Below are positions 54,031 to 64,000 of a DNA stretch of 64,000 nt, piece after piece. The notes under the pieces were generated by a model. The model saw only the letters and a list, made by a program, of their open reading frames with translations. It made no database searches and was not told the DNA's origin. A program made the translations under genes and the position numbers. Where the stretch lies: positions 81,876,324 to 81,940,323 of the forward strand of contig CP136061.1 in NCBI GenBank assembly GCA_032622095.1, written 5' to 3'. Positions within the stretch are counted from its first letter, which is position 1, and each line of letters begins with the position of its first letter. This DNA comes from Siphonodentalium dalli. Taxonomy: Eukaryota > Mollusca > Scaphopoda > Gadilida > Siphonodentaliidae.

Positions 54031-54785
54031 AACATTGATAGCACACACGCATGGTTGATATCACACATCGTTACCGGTAATGGTTTTATATCACACATGG
54101 TTACCGGTAATGGTTTGATATCACACATGGTTACCGGTAATAATTTGATACCAAACATGGTTACCGGTAATGGTTTGATATCACACATGGTTACCGGTAA
54201 TGGTTTGATATCACACATGGTTAGCGGTAATGGTTTGATATCACACATGGTTACCGGTAATGGTTTGATATCACACATGGTTAGCGGTTATCGGTAATGG
54301 TTTATAATATTGATATCACATGCACATGGTTGATATCACACATGGTTACCGGTAATGGTTTGATATCACACATGGTTACCGGTAATGGTTTGATATCACA
54401 CATGGTTAGCGGTAATGGTTTATAATATTGATATCACATGCATATGGTTGATATCACAAATGGTTACCGGTAATGGTTTAGGAGATTGATATCACGTGCA
54501 CATTGTTGATATCACACATGGTTACCGGTAATGGATTATAATATTGATATCATATACACATGGTTGTTATCACACATGCATACCGGTAATGGTTTGATAT
54601 AACATGGTTGTCGGTAATGGTTTGATATCACAATCACATGGTTACCGGTAATGGTTTGATATCACACATGGTTACCGGTAATGGTTTGATATCACACATG
54701 GTTACCGGTAATGGTTTGATATCATACATGGTTACTGGTAATGGTTTTATACCACACATGTTTACCGATAAGGGTTTAATATGAT
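54000..54785. repeat. 30-bp minisatellite downstream of the stop codon
   Basis: About twenty-two copies of atatcacacatggttaccgg + taatggtttg, interspersed with longer variants carrying ataatattgatatcacatgc. It starts some 280 bp after the transporter stop, so it may lie in the 3' UTR. Confidence 0.92.
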
Positions 54786-56385
54786 CGTACGCTAGCGTAA
54801 TTAACGAACCAAAGCTAAACCACTCACATGAGGGTATATGTAGCATTTAAACCAATTTTTATCAAAATCACATGTATAAGGCTTATATATCGAGGGGTAA
54901 TTATAATTAGTTGTCGAGAGTGGTACTGCAACTAACCATTATATTACTTGGCGTGCTGGGGTAACTCCCCTCTTGAGATACCCAGGCTAGATGGAGAAGA
55001 ATGTCCATTTCATATTGTTCATTTCATTCATAACATGCCATCATGTCGATTTCAACGACAGTCGACAAACAACGTCATCATGTAACTTTCCCCATTGACC
55101 GAATTCGCGTGGAACTGAATGTATCTTCTGCTTTGTTCATTGGTATGTGTTTTCATTCTATTCATGAATATATGATATATATGGATTATCAGATGCAAGT
55201 ATGTGCTATTCAGACTTGTGATAAAAATTAAATCCATATTAAATATTATGTTATTTCCTTTCGCACAGTATAGTCTCTACAGAACCATGCAGTATCAACT
55301 GCTGTGCATCAGTTGGAAAAATAACGCTTTGAGTTCATGTTGTGACTCACGATGAGGCACCTCGCACCGGTGTCAAAATAAGGCTTAATCAATTATGGTT
55401 ATATCATCAAGTAGGGTTATATAGTAGAGATGTGGGTCAAGTAATTTTAGTTTATTAAAAAAATTAAAACTTCCTAGATTCAACTGACCAGAATGTTGCA
55501 CGTCGACTGATTTTGGTTGGCCTCTTGACGGCCGATTGCGACATTAATGCTTTAAGGCTACCGTTCTACTGTGCGACAAAAGTGGTCGCATCACAAAATA
55601 GTTGCTCCTCGTATTATGTAAAAAAATTGGTCACAAAATCAGATGTACGAAACAAAGCTTTGTTTCGTTAATATCACACATGGTTACATTAATGGTTTAT
55701 GGGATTGTGCATTGAGATAAATGAATAGAATTATGCTTTTTGAATTTAATTGAAACTAGAATATGTAATAATAAACAAAAAAAATAATAACTAGAGGTCT
55801 GATTCCATGTAATCAGATATACTTCCATGGTATCGCATTCCATGTGTGTTCTGTGAATAGGTGTGTTCCTCTTCATGCGAATGCATAGTGGTGCTTCGTG
55901 ATCTGATGGTGGACTTGAATTGACATTTCTAAATAAGATATATATTCCAAAGGTTTATGTCATTTTGGTTCGATCCATCGTGGATGGTTAATGACAGTCT
56001 AATGCATCATGGTCCTGACCAACTGAGCCACCGTTCACTCCAGCCAAGCGTTCAGTTTTATTCGGTAGGGATACATTTTAGGGCTAATTACAACACCTCC
56101 TCATGCCGCCCAATCGTGTTCAACGGTCACGAAATTTGGTGTGTCTGATTATATCGTTATCTACATGTAGATCAAAAGTATATAAAGCATATTACTGTAC
56201 CATAACTCTGTAATTTCGCATTTTTTTTATAATTCTTTCAGTTTCGGATTCAGAATATTTTCGAAGTTTTAATGGCGGAGGATTAATTAATACTACATAT
56301 TTCATTGCGTCATCGCTACACAGTCGTTAGCGTCTCTAATAGAGAGTTAACTGTGATCGAGAGATAACTCTATCACAATCGATAA
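54786..56385. other. 3' flank
   Basis: No gene. 55665-55770 is a lone copy of the 170-bp repeat described at 53850. Confidence 0.5.
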
Positions 56386-56387
56386 CG

Positions 56388-57410
56388 CTAGCTGAGTGCT
56401 CACCCGTCCGCTTTAAAACTTGGAAGATCGCACTAAATGTTGTCCGTGTATACTACCAAACACATTCAGTGTTCAAAATATAAAACACTAGATTCGCGAT
56501 TTTATATTTTTTCCCTTTTACGAGTTTCGGTGGAATTTACCAAATACTTCGACCGTACCCGGGGCGTACGCGCGCTCTTTGTTGGGCAGGTTGCTTTCAG
56601 AGTGCAACGGTGAAACTTTTGGGGCGAACCTACTGTATATCGATGTACCTACTCATGCACGAACCTTGCTCCTTGATAAGCCCGTTTGAATTTGTCGTCA
56701 AGAAGAGTGGGTTTGAATTTGAGTAATATTTATATCACCCGTTAACAACGTTACACGCTACCAGGAGTAAACCGTCCACTCTAAAACTTACAAAATCGTA
56801 CTAGAGTTGCGCGTGGATACTGCTAACCACGTCCACTCGTCAAAAAGTTTTTATCTCAAGGTTTGATTTTTTAAGTAAATTTCTCCATTTGTTTTCGGTG
56901 GATTTGCCAAGTCAGAACCCACCCGACGCAAGCTCTCCGTTGCATTTATAGTAGAGCGGTCAAATGTTGGAGGCGTACCTACAGTATACCGACGTACATG
57001 CTCCTGCATTAAACTAGCTCCTACATTAGTCCGTTTGGGTTTGGGGCTAAAAATAGGTTAGTGGTAGACTTCTTAAGTATGCATATCTATGTTATATAGC
57101 GTTGTCACGAGTAAACCGTTCCATCTGAAAATTAGAAAATCGCACTCTAGATGCGCATGAACACTACCCATCAGATGTACTCGTCTCGATGTTTGAATTT
57201 TGCCTCTTTCGATTTTCGGCGGAATTTTCCAAAAGTCTCAACCCACCCGACTCTATTCTCCGTTGGGCAGGTTTCTTTCAGAGTATAATGGTCAAATTAT
57301 GGGGGCGTACCTACAATATGCTGACGTACCTGCTACGGCATTACCTTGTTCTTATTTAGCCTGTTTGGATTTGGCGAGGAAAATAGGTGCAATTTTTCCG
57401 TACCCCGTAT
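56388..57410. repeat. ~350-bp tandem triplication
   Basis: Three diverged copies starting at about 56395, 56760 and 57107. All share taaaccgtccactctaaaac, aaaatcgnact, a ttttcggnggaattt block, gttgggcaggttncttt, ggggcgtacctacagtat, acgtacctgct and ttagcctgtttggattt in the same order. Stops occur in all frames, so this is probably an old non-coding satellite or a transposon terminal repeat. Confidence 0.78.
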
Positions 57411-58250
57411 AGCGGAAAGACCTGGGATAAAAAAAAAATTTAACCGGTCCAAATTTGCATGCTCTGCTCCTCTTATTTTCCGAGATAGTAAAATTACATT
57501 TTTTCAGATAAAGGGAGATAACTCCGCAGGGAAAACACGGACAATACTAGTTATGGGTTCAAGACCAAATGAATCAAATAAAAGTTATATTATAGGCATA
57601 CTAGTCCCATATAATCATTTAAGTTATTGTATCGTCGCTAGTCAGTGGGTGGCTTGAGTGTTCTCCCCGTATCATCATAATATTTTAAGCGATCGTGTGT
57701 GCGATCGGTTTAACAATCCAGTATCCCTCAATTAATTTATTTGATTACGGAAATTCGTAATTTAATTGACGCCATTTTATGGCTCCAGTCATAAATTCAA
57801 ATTATTAACTTTTAAATTATAAAATTTTAAGATAGCCTATTAACCTGAGCGTTTACAGTATACATCTTCGACTCAAATTACTTATGTTTCTATATATTAT
57901 CGATATTAGATCGTTGTTGTCACCGGAAATTTAATGAAAATGGCGTACCCCTTTAAGTATAATAATAATAATAATAGGACAATTTTTTTTTTTATTTCAT
58001 TGTGTCAAGAAATGTTGGGCCGAAATCGCGATACCTTCATTTGAGTATCCCTTAGATGCCTACATTCGCTAGAGATTTCACGGTCCTCCTCCCATTAGTT
58101 TCTGAGTATTTCCAATTAAACAGAAAACGGCTGCAGTAGAAAAACAATATACTTCCTTGGTTATACCATGTAAGTATAATGATATCACAAAGGTTTTGCG
58201 ATAATGCTCTAGAAAATTGTGCTTCAGATCACATTAAACTAAATAGAGAG
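57411..58250. other. 3' flank spacer
   Basis: An (ATA)n-like run is at about 57958-57976. Otherwise nothing. Confidence 0.45.
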
Positions 58251-58252
58251 TA

Positions 58253-58398
58253 ATCAATTGGTTTCGATGATTACGTGACATAATTCACGAGGGGAGCCGG
58301 GCCTGGTAAAACCCGAGTGAGCGGAGCGAACGAGGGTTTTACCAATAGGACCGGCTACCCGAGTGAATTATGTCACGTAATCATCGAAACCAATTGAT
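58253..58398. mobile_element. 146-bp palindromic MITE with TA duplication
   Basis: Arms of about 43 bp (atcaattggtttcgatgatt, acgtgacataattca) are inverted at the right end (tgaattatgtcacgtaatca, tcgaaaccaattgat). The loop is itself a hairpin (ggtaaaaccc / gggttttacc around gagtgagcggagcgaacga). Flanked by TA at 58251-58252 and 58399-58400. Tc1/mariner-like. Confidence 0.88.
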
Positions 58399-58400
58399 TA

Positions 58401-59195
58401 TTCTGTTTATTACACACTTTCAACCACTAAAAGTTGCTAATTCTAAAGAGAAGGTGTGACAAAATAAGCCCATATCAGCTGAACCCCAACTTACAGAAGC
58501 GTGCAGTTACGCGGATGGACACATAATTTAAATAATTGTGACGTAACGATACCGATTGACCTCATAATTTGATGCGATTCATTTTTTAAAGTTTCGGAAA
58601 TTTTCTGTAAAAATTGTGTTTATTCTGACCGAACAAGCATGGCACTTGGAACGGGATATTGTGAAGATTCTGATGGTGTGTGTAAATAATGTTGGTTCAT
58701 ACAGGAAATGTTTGGAAATCGTGCTAAAAGTAGAAAGATAAGTTTCGAAGTGACGATATTTTAATCATCGACGTAAACAAACTCTCGAAGAGCAACACGT
58801 GGAAATTCAGCTCGGAACTGGATAAATTTATTGTTCACATGGAATTGTTCATAGTTCATTAGACTGGAATATATATGACATCGTCCGAATCATCGGAGTC
58901 GATAATAGGTAAGATTCTTCTTCATTTTACCAGTTTATTAACTGCTTCTGCATCATCGTCAGCAGTTCGTTTCTGTTCAACTTCAACCATGTTTGAGCCG
59001 CAGAAAGTGAAAATAGTTCCGGCGTAGAGCGGAACTGTCCAAAATCGCGTGCTCTCACCGGTGACGTAATTCACAGGTGTGACATTATCACTTTTAACTC
59101 ACCAAGAAATCCTTATAAATCACGTCTAAGTGTGTAATAAACAAATATAATTGTACGAATTGAGCCGAATAAAAAAGGAAAATCTGCATTAAAAA
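58401..59195. other. 3' flank spacer
   Basis: Nothing supportable seen. Confidence 0.45.
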
Positions 59196-59199
59196 TATG

Positions 59200-59735
59200 T
59201 CTATTTTCTAATAACGTGGTTCCTGTCCACACTTTGGTGCTATCCATTATACTATTGATATTATAAATGGTTACCGATAATGCCGTATTTCTTGTCACAT
59301 GCACATAAAGCAATAGGGTTATGTTTCTTGAATTGAATAACAACCAGAATCTGTATTCAACAACATATATGATTCTAATAACGTGGTTGCTTGCCACACT
59401 TTTGTGATTTTCATTATAATATTGGTATCACAAATGGTTACCGGAAATGCTCCAACCAGCAGATTGTGTTTCAGGTCACATTCAAATAATAATAGAGTTA
59501 TACCTCTTGAATTGATTTTAAAACCAGAAGCTGTATTGCAAAATACTGTAGATCTGTTTTCTGATATGGTTGCTATGACAAATGGTTACCGTTAATGATC
59601 TACCATCATTGTGTTTCATGTCACATTCAACTGACTCAATATAGTTATGTTTCTTGAAAATAAATGGAAACTAGAATATGCATTAAAGATGGTATACCTC
59701 TTTGTAAACATGTGCTATATAGTTACCGGGGTATA
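59200..59735. repeat. ~170-bp tandem repeat, three diverged units
   Basis: Units centred near 59270, 59435 and 59580. Each has caaatggttaccg-taatg, ttgtgtttca-gtcacat, aatagagttatgtttcttga and accagaatctgtatt. The 30-bp array at 54000-54785 uses the first block only. Confidence 0.7.
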
Positions 59736-59739
59736 AAAT

Positions 59740-61172
59740 ATTATGAACGAAAACCCATGTCCAGAAATCGGAGTGGATGGTAACCATGTTAATCCAGTAA
59801 TGTTCTTATGTGATCAACCAGTACAAGAAGTAGATGAACACAAACACATGGGTCTCACTTTCAGTAGGAGTGGAAATTGGGACATCCATATTGACACTAT
59901 TGTCAATAAGGTTGCACCTATGATAAACATATTTAGGAGTTTTAAATATCGCCTATCGAGATCGGCCTTACTGAACATATACAGGTCTTTCATATTACCT
60001 CTATTTGATTATGCAGACTCAGTTTGGGGTAATTGCTCTTTGACAAAATGTACTCAGTTGGAAAATTTACACCTTGATGGTCTTCGCACAATATTTGAGG
60101 CAGTTAGAGGTATCAGTCATAATCTAATATACACTGAAACTGGTTTTGCTCCCTTAAGTTTAAGACGAGAACGTAGAAAAACCATTATGATGTTTAAACT
60201 TGTGAATAGACTTTGTCCACAGTATCTCTATCTGAAGATTCCAAGACTTGTCTCTGATACATGTGATTACTCTTTTCGAGTGGATAAATTAATTGAATTC
60301 GAATGGAATCTGAAAAGTTTCTATAACTCATTCTTTCCTTCTGGTGTGAGACTGTGGAACAATGTGGACACTGATATACTAAATACAAATTCTCTATCTA
60401 AATTAAAATTTGACCTAACTAGATTCAATGCAGTGGTGCCCAAAGTCTATTATGAAGGGAGCAGATGTAACCAAATAATACATGCTAAATTGCGCCTAGG
60501 CTGTAGTGATCTGAATGCTCATAAGTATGAAAGGTTTCTAATTGATGATCCAAGCTGTAGTTGTGGTTATGCTTATGAGGATCCTGAGCACTACATAGTC
60601 TTTTGCCCATTATTTTATAGACAACGTGAATCCTTAGTATTAACATTGAAAGACCTAGATTGTGAAATTTGTATTAAAGATTTTCTTATTGGATTATCCG
60701 ATGTTGTTCCTAATACAAATTCAACAATATGTAATGCACTTCATATTTACTTTGAATCTACTGAGAGACTGTGATTACATATCAACTGCAGTACACTTTT
60801 TCTGCTTAAGTTTAACTTGCAGATTGATACATGTGGATGTGACGCATCATTCAAATTTATATTCAAATTTATATGGTTATTATATCATCACAACTTTATC
60901 TGAATATTGTATCATTTTAAACTCTAAACTCTTACTCATTGCCATCAACAGTATTTTCAGGATAACCCTGTTTTATTTAATCCTATTTAGTGACTTCATA
61001 CTTAATGATTATTAGGAATTTCCATGATACAAGATATATACACCATTAAATTGTCATGTGTCCTTGTTTGTCAACTTTTTGCATTTTTCTGTTTGGACCC
61101 AATAAAATAGGCTGTGCCTGAGTTTTGGGTCCAATTTCATTCATGAGTTAATGAATAAATGTATTTATTTTT
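59740..61172 (+). mobile_element. LINE insertion (ORF2 tail plus 3' UTR)
   Basis: The left boundary abuts the 170-bp repeat. The 3' UTR runs about 400 bp past the TGA and ends near an A/T-rich tail with gagttaatgaataaatgt. Typical 5' truncation. No target duplication could be fixed by eye. Confidence 0.65.
59743..60774 (+). pseudogene. 5'-truncated LINE ORF2, C-terminal 343 codons still open
   Basis: From a jockey/CR1-like non-LTR retrotransposon. The frame begins just after the RT palm (KHMGLTFSRSGNWDIHID is the conserved LG-------W--Hi segment), so the YxDD catalytic core is lost. It then shows the thumb/connection region (YRSFILPLFDYADSVWGNCS), FFPSGVRLWNNVDTD, and ends with the zinc-knuckle-like CSCGYAYEDPEHYIVFCPLF. 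No internal stops, so the insertion is young or recently homogenised. It cannot encode an active polymerase. The ATG at 59743 is probably not a natural start. Same lineage as the relic at 28918-29268. Confidence 0.85.
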
Positions 61173-61534
61173 TTAAATGTCCAGAAATGCTTCTATCGTT
61201 TAATATTGGTTATATTTCGAATATTTTCTTGTCTAAACGTGTGGTTGTTTAGCTAACGGACAAAAGTTGTTACTGTTAACAGAGACCAGAAATTGTATTG
61301 TGTAATTGTGTCACAAATAGACGTTAAATACTCATTATCGTTTACAACTATGGAATACAAGAATACAAATAATCAATCTGGGACATTTTACGTTCGGAGG
61401 GTAGCTTTGGGAACACCGTAATTATCTCTATCACTATATGGTATCGCCTGAATGGTCTGTTCTGAAAATAGAACAATAAAGTGTCCCATTTAATCCTCTC
61501 ATTTTATCATAAAATATTCGAAATAAAGTCAGTA
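61173..61534. other. 3' flank spacer
   Basis: Nothing supportable seen. Confidence 0.4.
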
Positions 61535-61538
61535 TTAA

Positions 61539-62041
61539 AGACACGGTTGGCCTTGGCGGTAGGTATCCTGTAAAAATATCTCCACCCGTCAAAAACCGCC
61601 ACAAACAGAAAGAACACCAAAATGTAGATAGACTTTGTCCGTATACAAATAAGAAATATCGCATAAACAGTATGTTATGGTCATATGTTTGATCATTGTT
61701 GTGTAAACAAAAGCATAAAAAGTTACTTTTCTGGTGTTTGTTTATATTATGATGGTAAACATAAAGAGCGTTCTTTGTTGGTGAATACCTGATATGGAAC
61801 TAATAAAGAGCGTTTATGCCATTTGTGTGTGATTAGCGAGTACCATGGTGCTGTCTTCTGTAACACAACCAGGCTCTTACTTAGATAAAATATAGTAGGT
61901 CTTTATGATAACATGCTGTTTACGCGATAGTCATGGACTCATGGTATATATGAACGGAACTGTATGCGTTTTAATGTTTTTTCTGTTTACGGTGTTTGGA
62001 ACAAATGTGAATATTTTCGACAATTAAGGCCGCACGTGCCT
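61539..62041. mobile_element. TTAA-flanked fold-back MITE, family B
   Basis: 503 bp between TTAA at 61535-61538 and 62042-62045. Ends agacacggttggcctt / aaggccgcacgtgcct. Inner arms pair: cgccacaaacagaaagaaca with tttttctgtttacggtgtt, and tcgcataaacagtatgtt with aacatgctgtttacgcga. piggyBac-type duplication but unrelated to family A. A half copy is at 44185-44335. Confidence 0.8.
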
Positions 62042-62045
62042 TTAA

Positions 62046-62612
62046 TTGATAGAAGCGTTTCCTGACCGTGGTTTTCAATTCATATTTTATACCCACGACA
62101 CTATTTCAAATTTGTTATATGAAAAGATAATCCATTTTTAAGAATGATGCCAATTGGTATATTATCTATCCATGACAATCATTGAGCGCTACACGCAAAT
62201 ACACGCTACATACATAAAATGCTGCATAAATGCTACAGTTATGCTAAACATAAATGGGTATCATATATTATGTATGTTTGAACTGGTGTGTGTCTCAATG
62301 GATCTGGGTATTTATATACTGCTGATCGTGTGGACAATATTTGATTAATTTGTGAAAATTATAAAGTTTCAGCTGAGTGAAAAATTGGTAGTCGTGCTTT
62401 TGTTTTACTAAATGGTGTCTCCTTCCAAGCAAACACCATTTGTACCAGGACTGACGTTGGTAGGAACAGGCTTATAAATCATTCCCGTATATGCTTTAAC
62501 CCTATAAGCCCTGCCCAAACTGGTATCACCAGTCACGAATTATATACTTAATTAAATCTAGCATGTTTTTATCTATAAAATTTCCAAATGAACATGAACA
62601 GTTCGGTTTCTT
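62046..62612. other. 3' flank spacer
   Basis: No gene. gtctccttccaagcaaacac at 62417 has no partner in the window. Confidence 0.4.
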
Positions 62613-62613
62613 A

Positions 62614-62981
62614 GGGGCTTGTTACATGAGCCGGGACAACTCGGCTAGCCGGGACAACTCGGTTTGCGGGTGCCTCGGTCGTTTGTGAATTTCTCGCTAA
62701 AATAATGGTGTGCTGTTACATTGACCGAGCCAACTCGGCAACCCGGGACAACTCGGCCCATGTAATATGGAACGTTATACGATTCGTTGTGACTTTCATG
62801 ACGTCAGCCAATAGAATGTTCGCGTCATGTGAGTGACGTATAATGACCACCCACATTACGCCGTGACTCGGTGATTGACAGCTAGTTTTGTGCACGTCAA
62901 ACCGAGTTGCCTCGACTCATGTAACAGCGCGACCGAGTTGTCCCGGCAGACCGAGTTGTCCCGGCTCATGTAACAAGCCCC
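62614..62981. mobile_element. ~370-bp MITE, Harbinger-like ends
   Basis: Inverted ends ggggcttgttacatgagccg / cggctcatgtaacaagcccc, continuing through repeated ccgggacaactcgg blocks. It interrupts dispersed repeat G (uninterrupted version at 40362-40570). Flanks TTA/TCA could be a mutated 3-bp duplication as in PIF/Harbinger elements; that assignment is inference. Confidence 0.75.
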
Positions 62982-63140
62982 TCAGAATGGTGCAGAATAA
63001 AAAAAAATTGTAACCGAGAATAGTTTTCAATAAAAAAAAATGCGAGCTGTTCTCACATTCTGTGTACGTGATGGTAGTGGTTGTGTCAGCGTAGCAAAAG
63101 ACTGAACCCTGCCTTGCAGTTTGGGTTGGGTTTAGAGATA
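62982..63140. repeat. Dispersed repeat G, copy 2 (right part)
   Basis: cagaatgntgca-aat, cacattc-gtgta and actgaac blocks match 40440-40560. The left part (62580-62613) lies before the MITE. Confidence 0.6.
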
Positions 63141-63440
63141 GCGCGTAGTGTCGCACAGGGGAAATGAATTAATAGTTTGTAACACCCAACTTCATCATGG
63201 GGCACGTGTTAAAGAATTCAAGCCAGTAATAATCTATCATCGCGCAAATGTTGAACGAAGCAGCATCTCCACCAGAGTCAAACATGATCATGTCCACTCA
63301 CTGTGGGGGTGGGGGTGGAGTGGTTCCATGTCGAAATGATGTCGAGGTGAACCAGATTGAACCACACTGGCTACACACTACTTTAATTGTAAACGTTCTT
63401 AGTTATCAGCTGTGCCCATGTGGTTCATTCGGTGAGGTGA
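63141..63440. other. 3' flank spacer
   Basis: Nothing supportable seen. Confidence 0.4.
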
Positions 63441-63449
63441 ATAGCCCAC

Positions 63450-63790
63450 TACACACAGTGATGTTATTCCGGGGACCCTTCTGAGCTCGAGTGGTACCAA
63501 GATAGCTTCTTTACCATTTGTATGAGTCTAACCCTCCGACGATCAGGTTGAGTGCATAGCGCATTACGTCACAATAAGCCGTCCAGTGATTTTATTTTGG
63601 GGACCCTTTTAGACTCAAGTGTTACCAAGATAGCTTATCTACTATTTGTATTGGACTAATCCTCCTCCGACCAGGTGAAGTGCATATCGCATTACGTCAT
63701 AATATGCCTTCCAGTGATGTTATGTTGGGGACCCTTCTAGACACTAGTGATATACCAAGGTCGCTTCTTTTCTGACAAATGATTGGAGTT
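63450..63790. repeat. ~128-bp tandem repeat, three copies
   Basis: Units start near 63457, 63583 and 63712 and share gtgatgttattccggggacc, taccaagatagcttctt and catagcgcattacgtcacaa. The last is truncated. Confidence 0.85.
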
Positions 63791-63834
63791 GCACGTAGAA
63801 TGACTTCGTAGATTGGTGTCCAGCGCCATGTTGA

Positions 63835-64000
63835 GTTCAGTTCAGTCGCCTGCCACGCAGGACTTTAAAAAAATCATTTATTTATTTGAGACTTTCGTAG
63901 GTTACAATTCAATCTGCATTATTATTAGAAACTTAACTGAAAATTGTCTAGATCAAGCCAGAATTAATTGTAACTGCAAAACACTTCAATAAATGTTTTT
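63835..64000 (-). repeat. Dispersed repeat G, copy 3 (reverse, runs off the window)
   Basis: The reverse complement shows tttattgaagtgttttgcag, acaattaattctgg, tgatctagac and gtaacctacgaaagtctcaa, colinear with 40362-40500. Confidence 0.7.

Noticed and set aside
54027..54846. Frames with repeated CDIKPLPVTM / SHMVTGNGLI units
   Set aside because: 30-bp minisatellite artefacts on both strands.
1..64000. tRNA, rRNA or other structured RNA genes
   Set aside because: No cloverleaf with B-box GGTTCGAATCC-like sequence or rRNA core segment was seen on either strand. A covariance-model scan would settle it.
1..64000. LTR retrotransposon or endogenous viral sequence
   Set aside because: No paired long terminal repeats with TG..CA ends, primer-binding site or gag/integrase motifs were recognised. 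RT-like pieces are all LINE-type.

Overview
This is nuclear DNA of an intron-rich animal, most likely a marine invertebrate. The window holds one large spliced gene with GT-AG introns of up to 21 kb, 5'-truncated LINE fragments, many short inverted-repeat transposons and a very high density of minisatellites. A mollusc or other lophotrochozoan, or a lancelet, would fit. The sequence alone does not decide the species.

The one confidently identified host gene is on the + strand, 2968-53724: an SLC22-type organic ion transporter of the major facilitator superfamily. I reassembled it by hand from nine exons (2968-3354, 21132-21235, 42297-42445, 44590-44752, 46438-46680, 49357-49568, 50914-51022, 51612-51830, 53700-53724). 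All splice phases join cleanly into a 536-residue protein with a glycosylated first extracellular loop, the GTLADRFGRR and RVGRRR loop motifs and PETKGRPL near the C-terminus. Nearly all remaining sequence is repeats.

Layout. 1-2900: upstream flank with two minisatellites. 3355-21131: intron 1, with a chain of minisatellites, fold-back elements and TTAA-flanked MITEs. 21236-42296: intron 2, with a 2.6 kb transposon inserted in a 42-bp minisatellite, LINE and CXC-protein relics (28.9-30.2 kb), a 1.46 kb palindrome (30149-31611), a second palindrome (31.7-32.7 kb) and a 5.2 kb fold-back transposon (34379-39567) whose loop is a 3.2 kb higher-order minisatellite. 42446-53699: the shorter introns, carrying a degenerate LINE, a 1.7 kb array of 46-48-bp units and a 35-bp array. 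53725-64000: 3' flank with a 30-bp array, a 350-bp tandem triplication, a truncated LINE with a 343-codon open frame and several MITEs.

The most unusual pattern is that the transporter's own exon edges have seeded tandem arrays. Partial copies of the start of exon 2, the start and end of exon 3, the end of exon 4 and the start of exon 7 are repeated next to the true exon, often with the splice site intact. The exon 8 acceptor lies inside an array and the 5' leader is a small array. A parallel pattern occurs inside fold-back transposons, where one arm has expanded into a minisatellite. Together these suggest a genome-wide tendency to amplify short segments locally, leaving the spliceosome with dozens of decoy sites.
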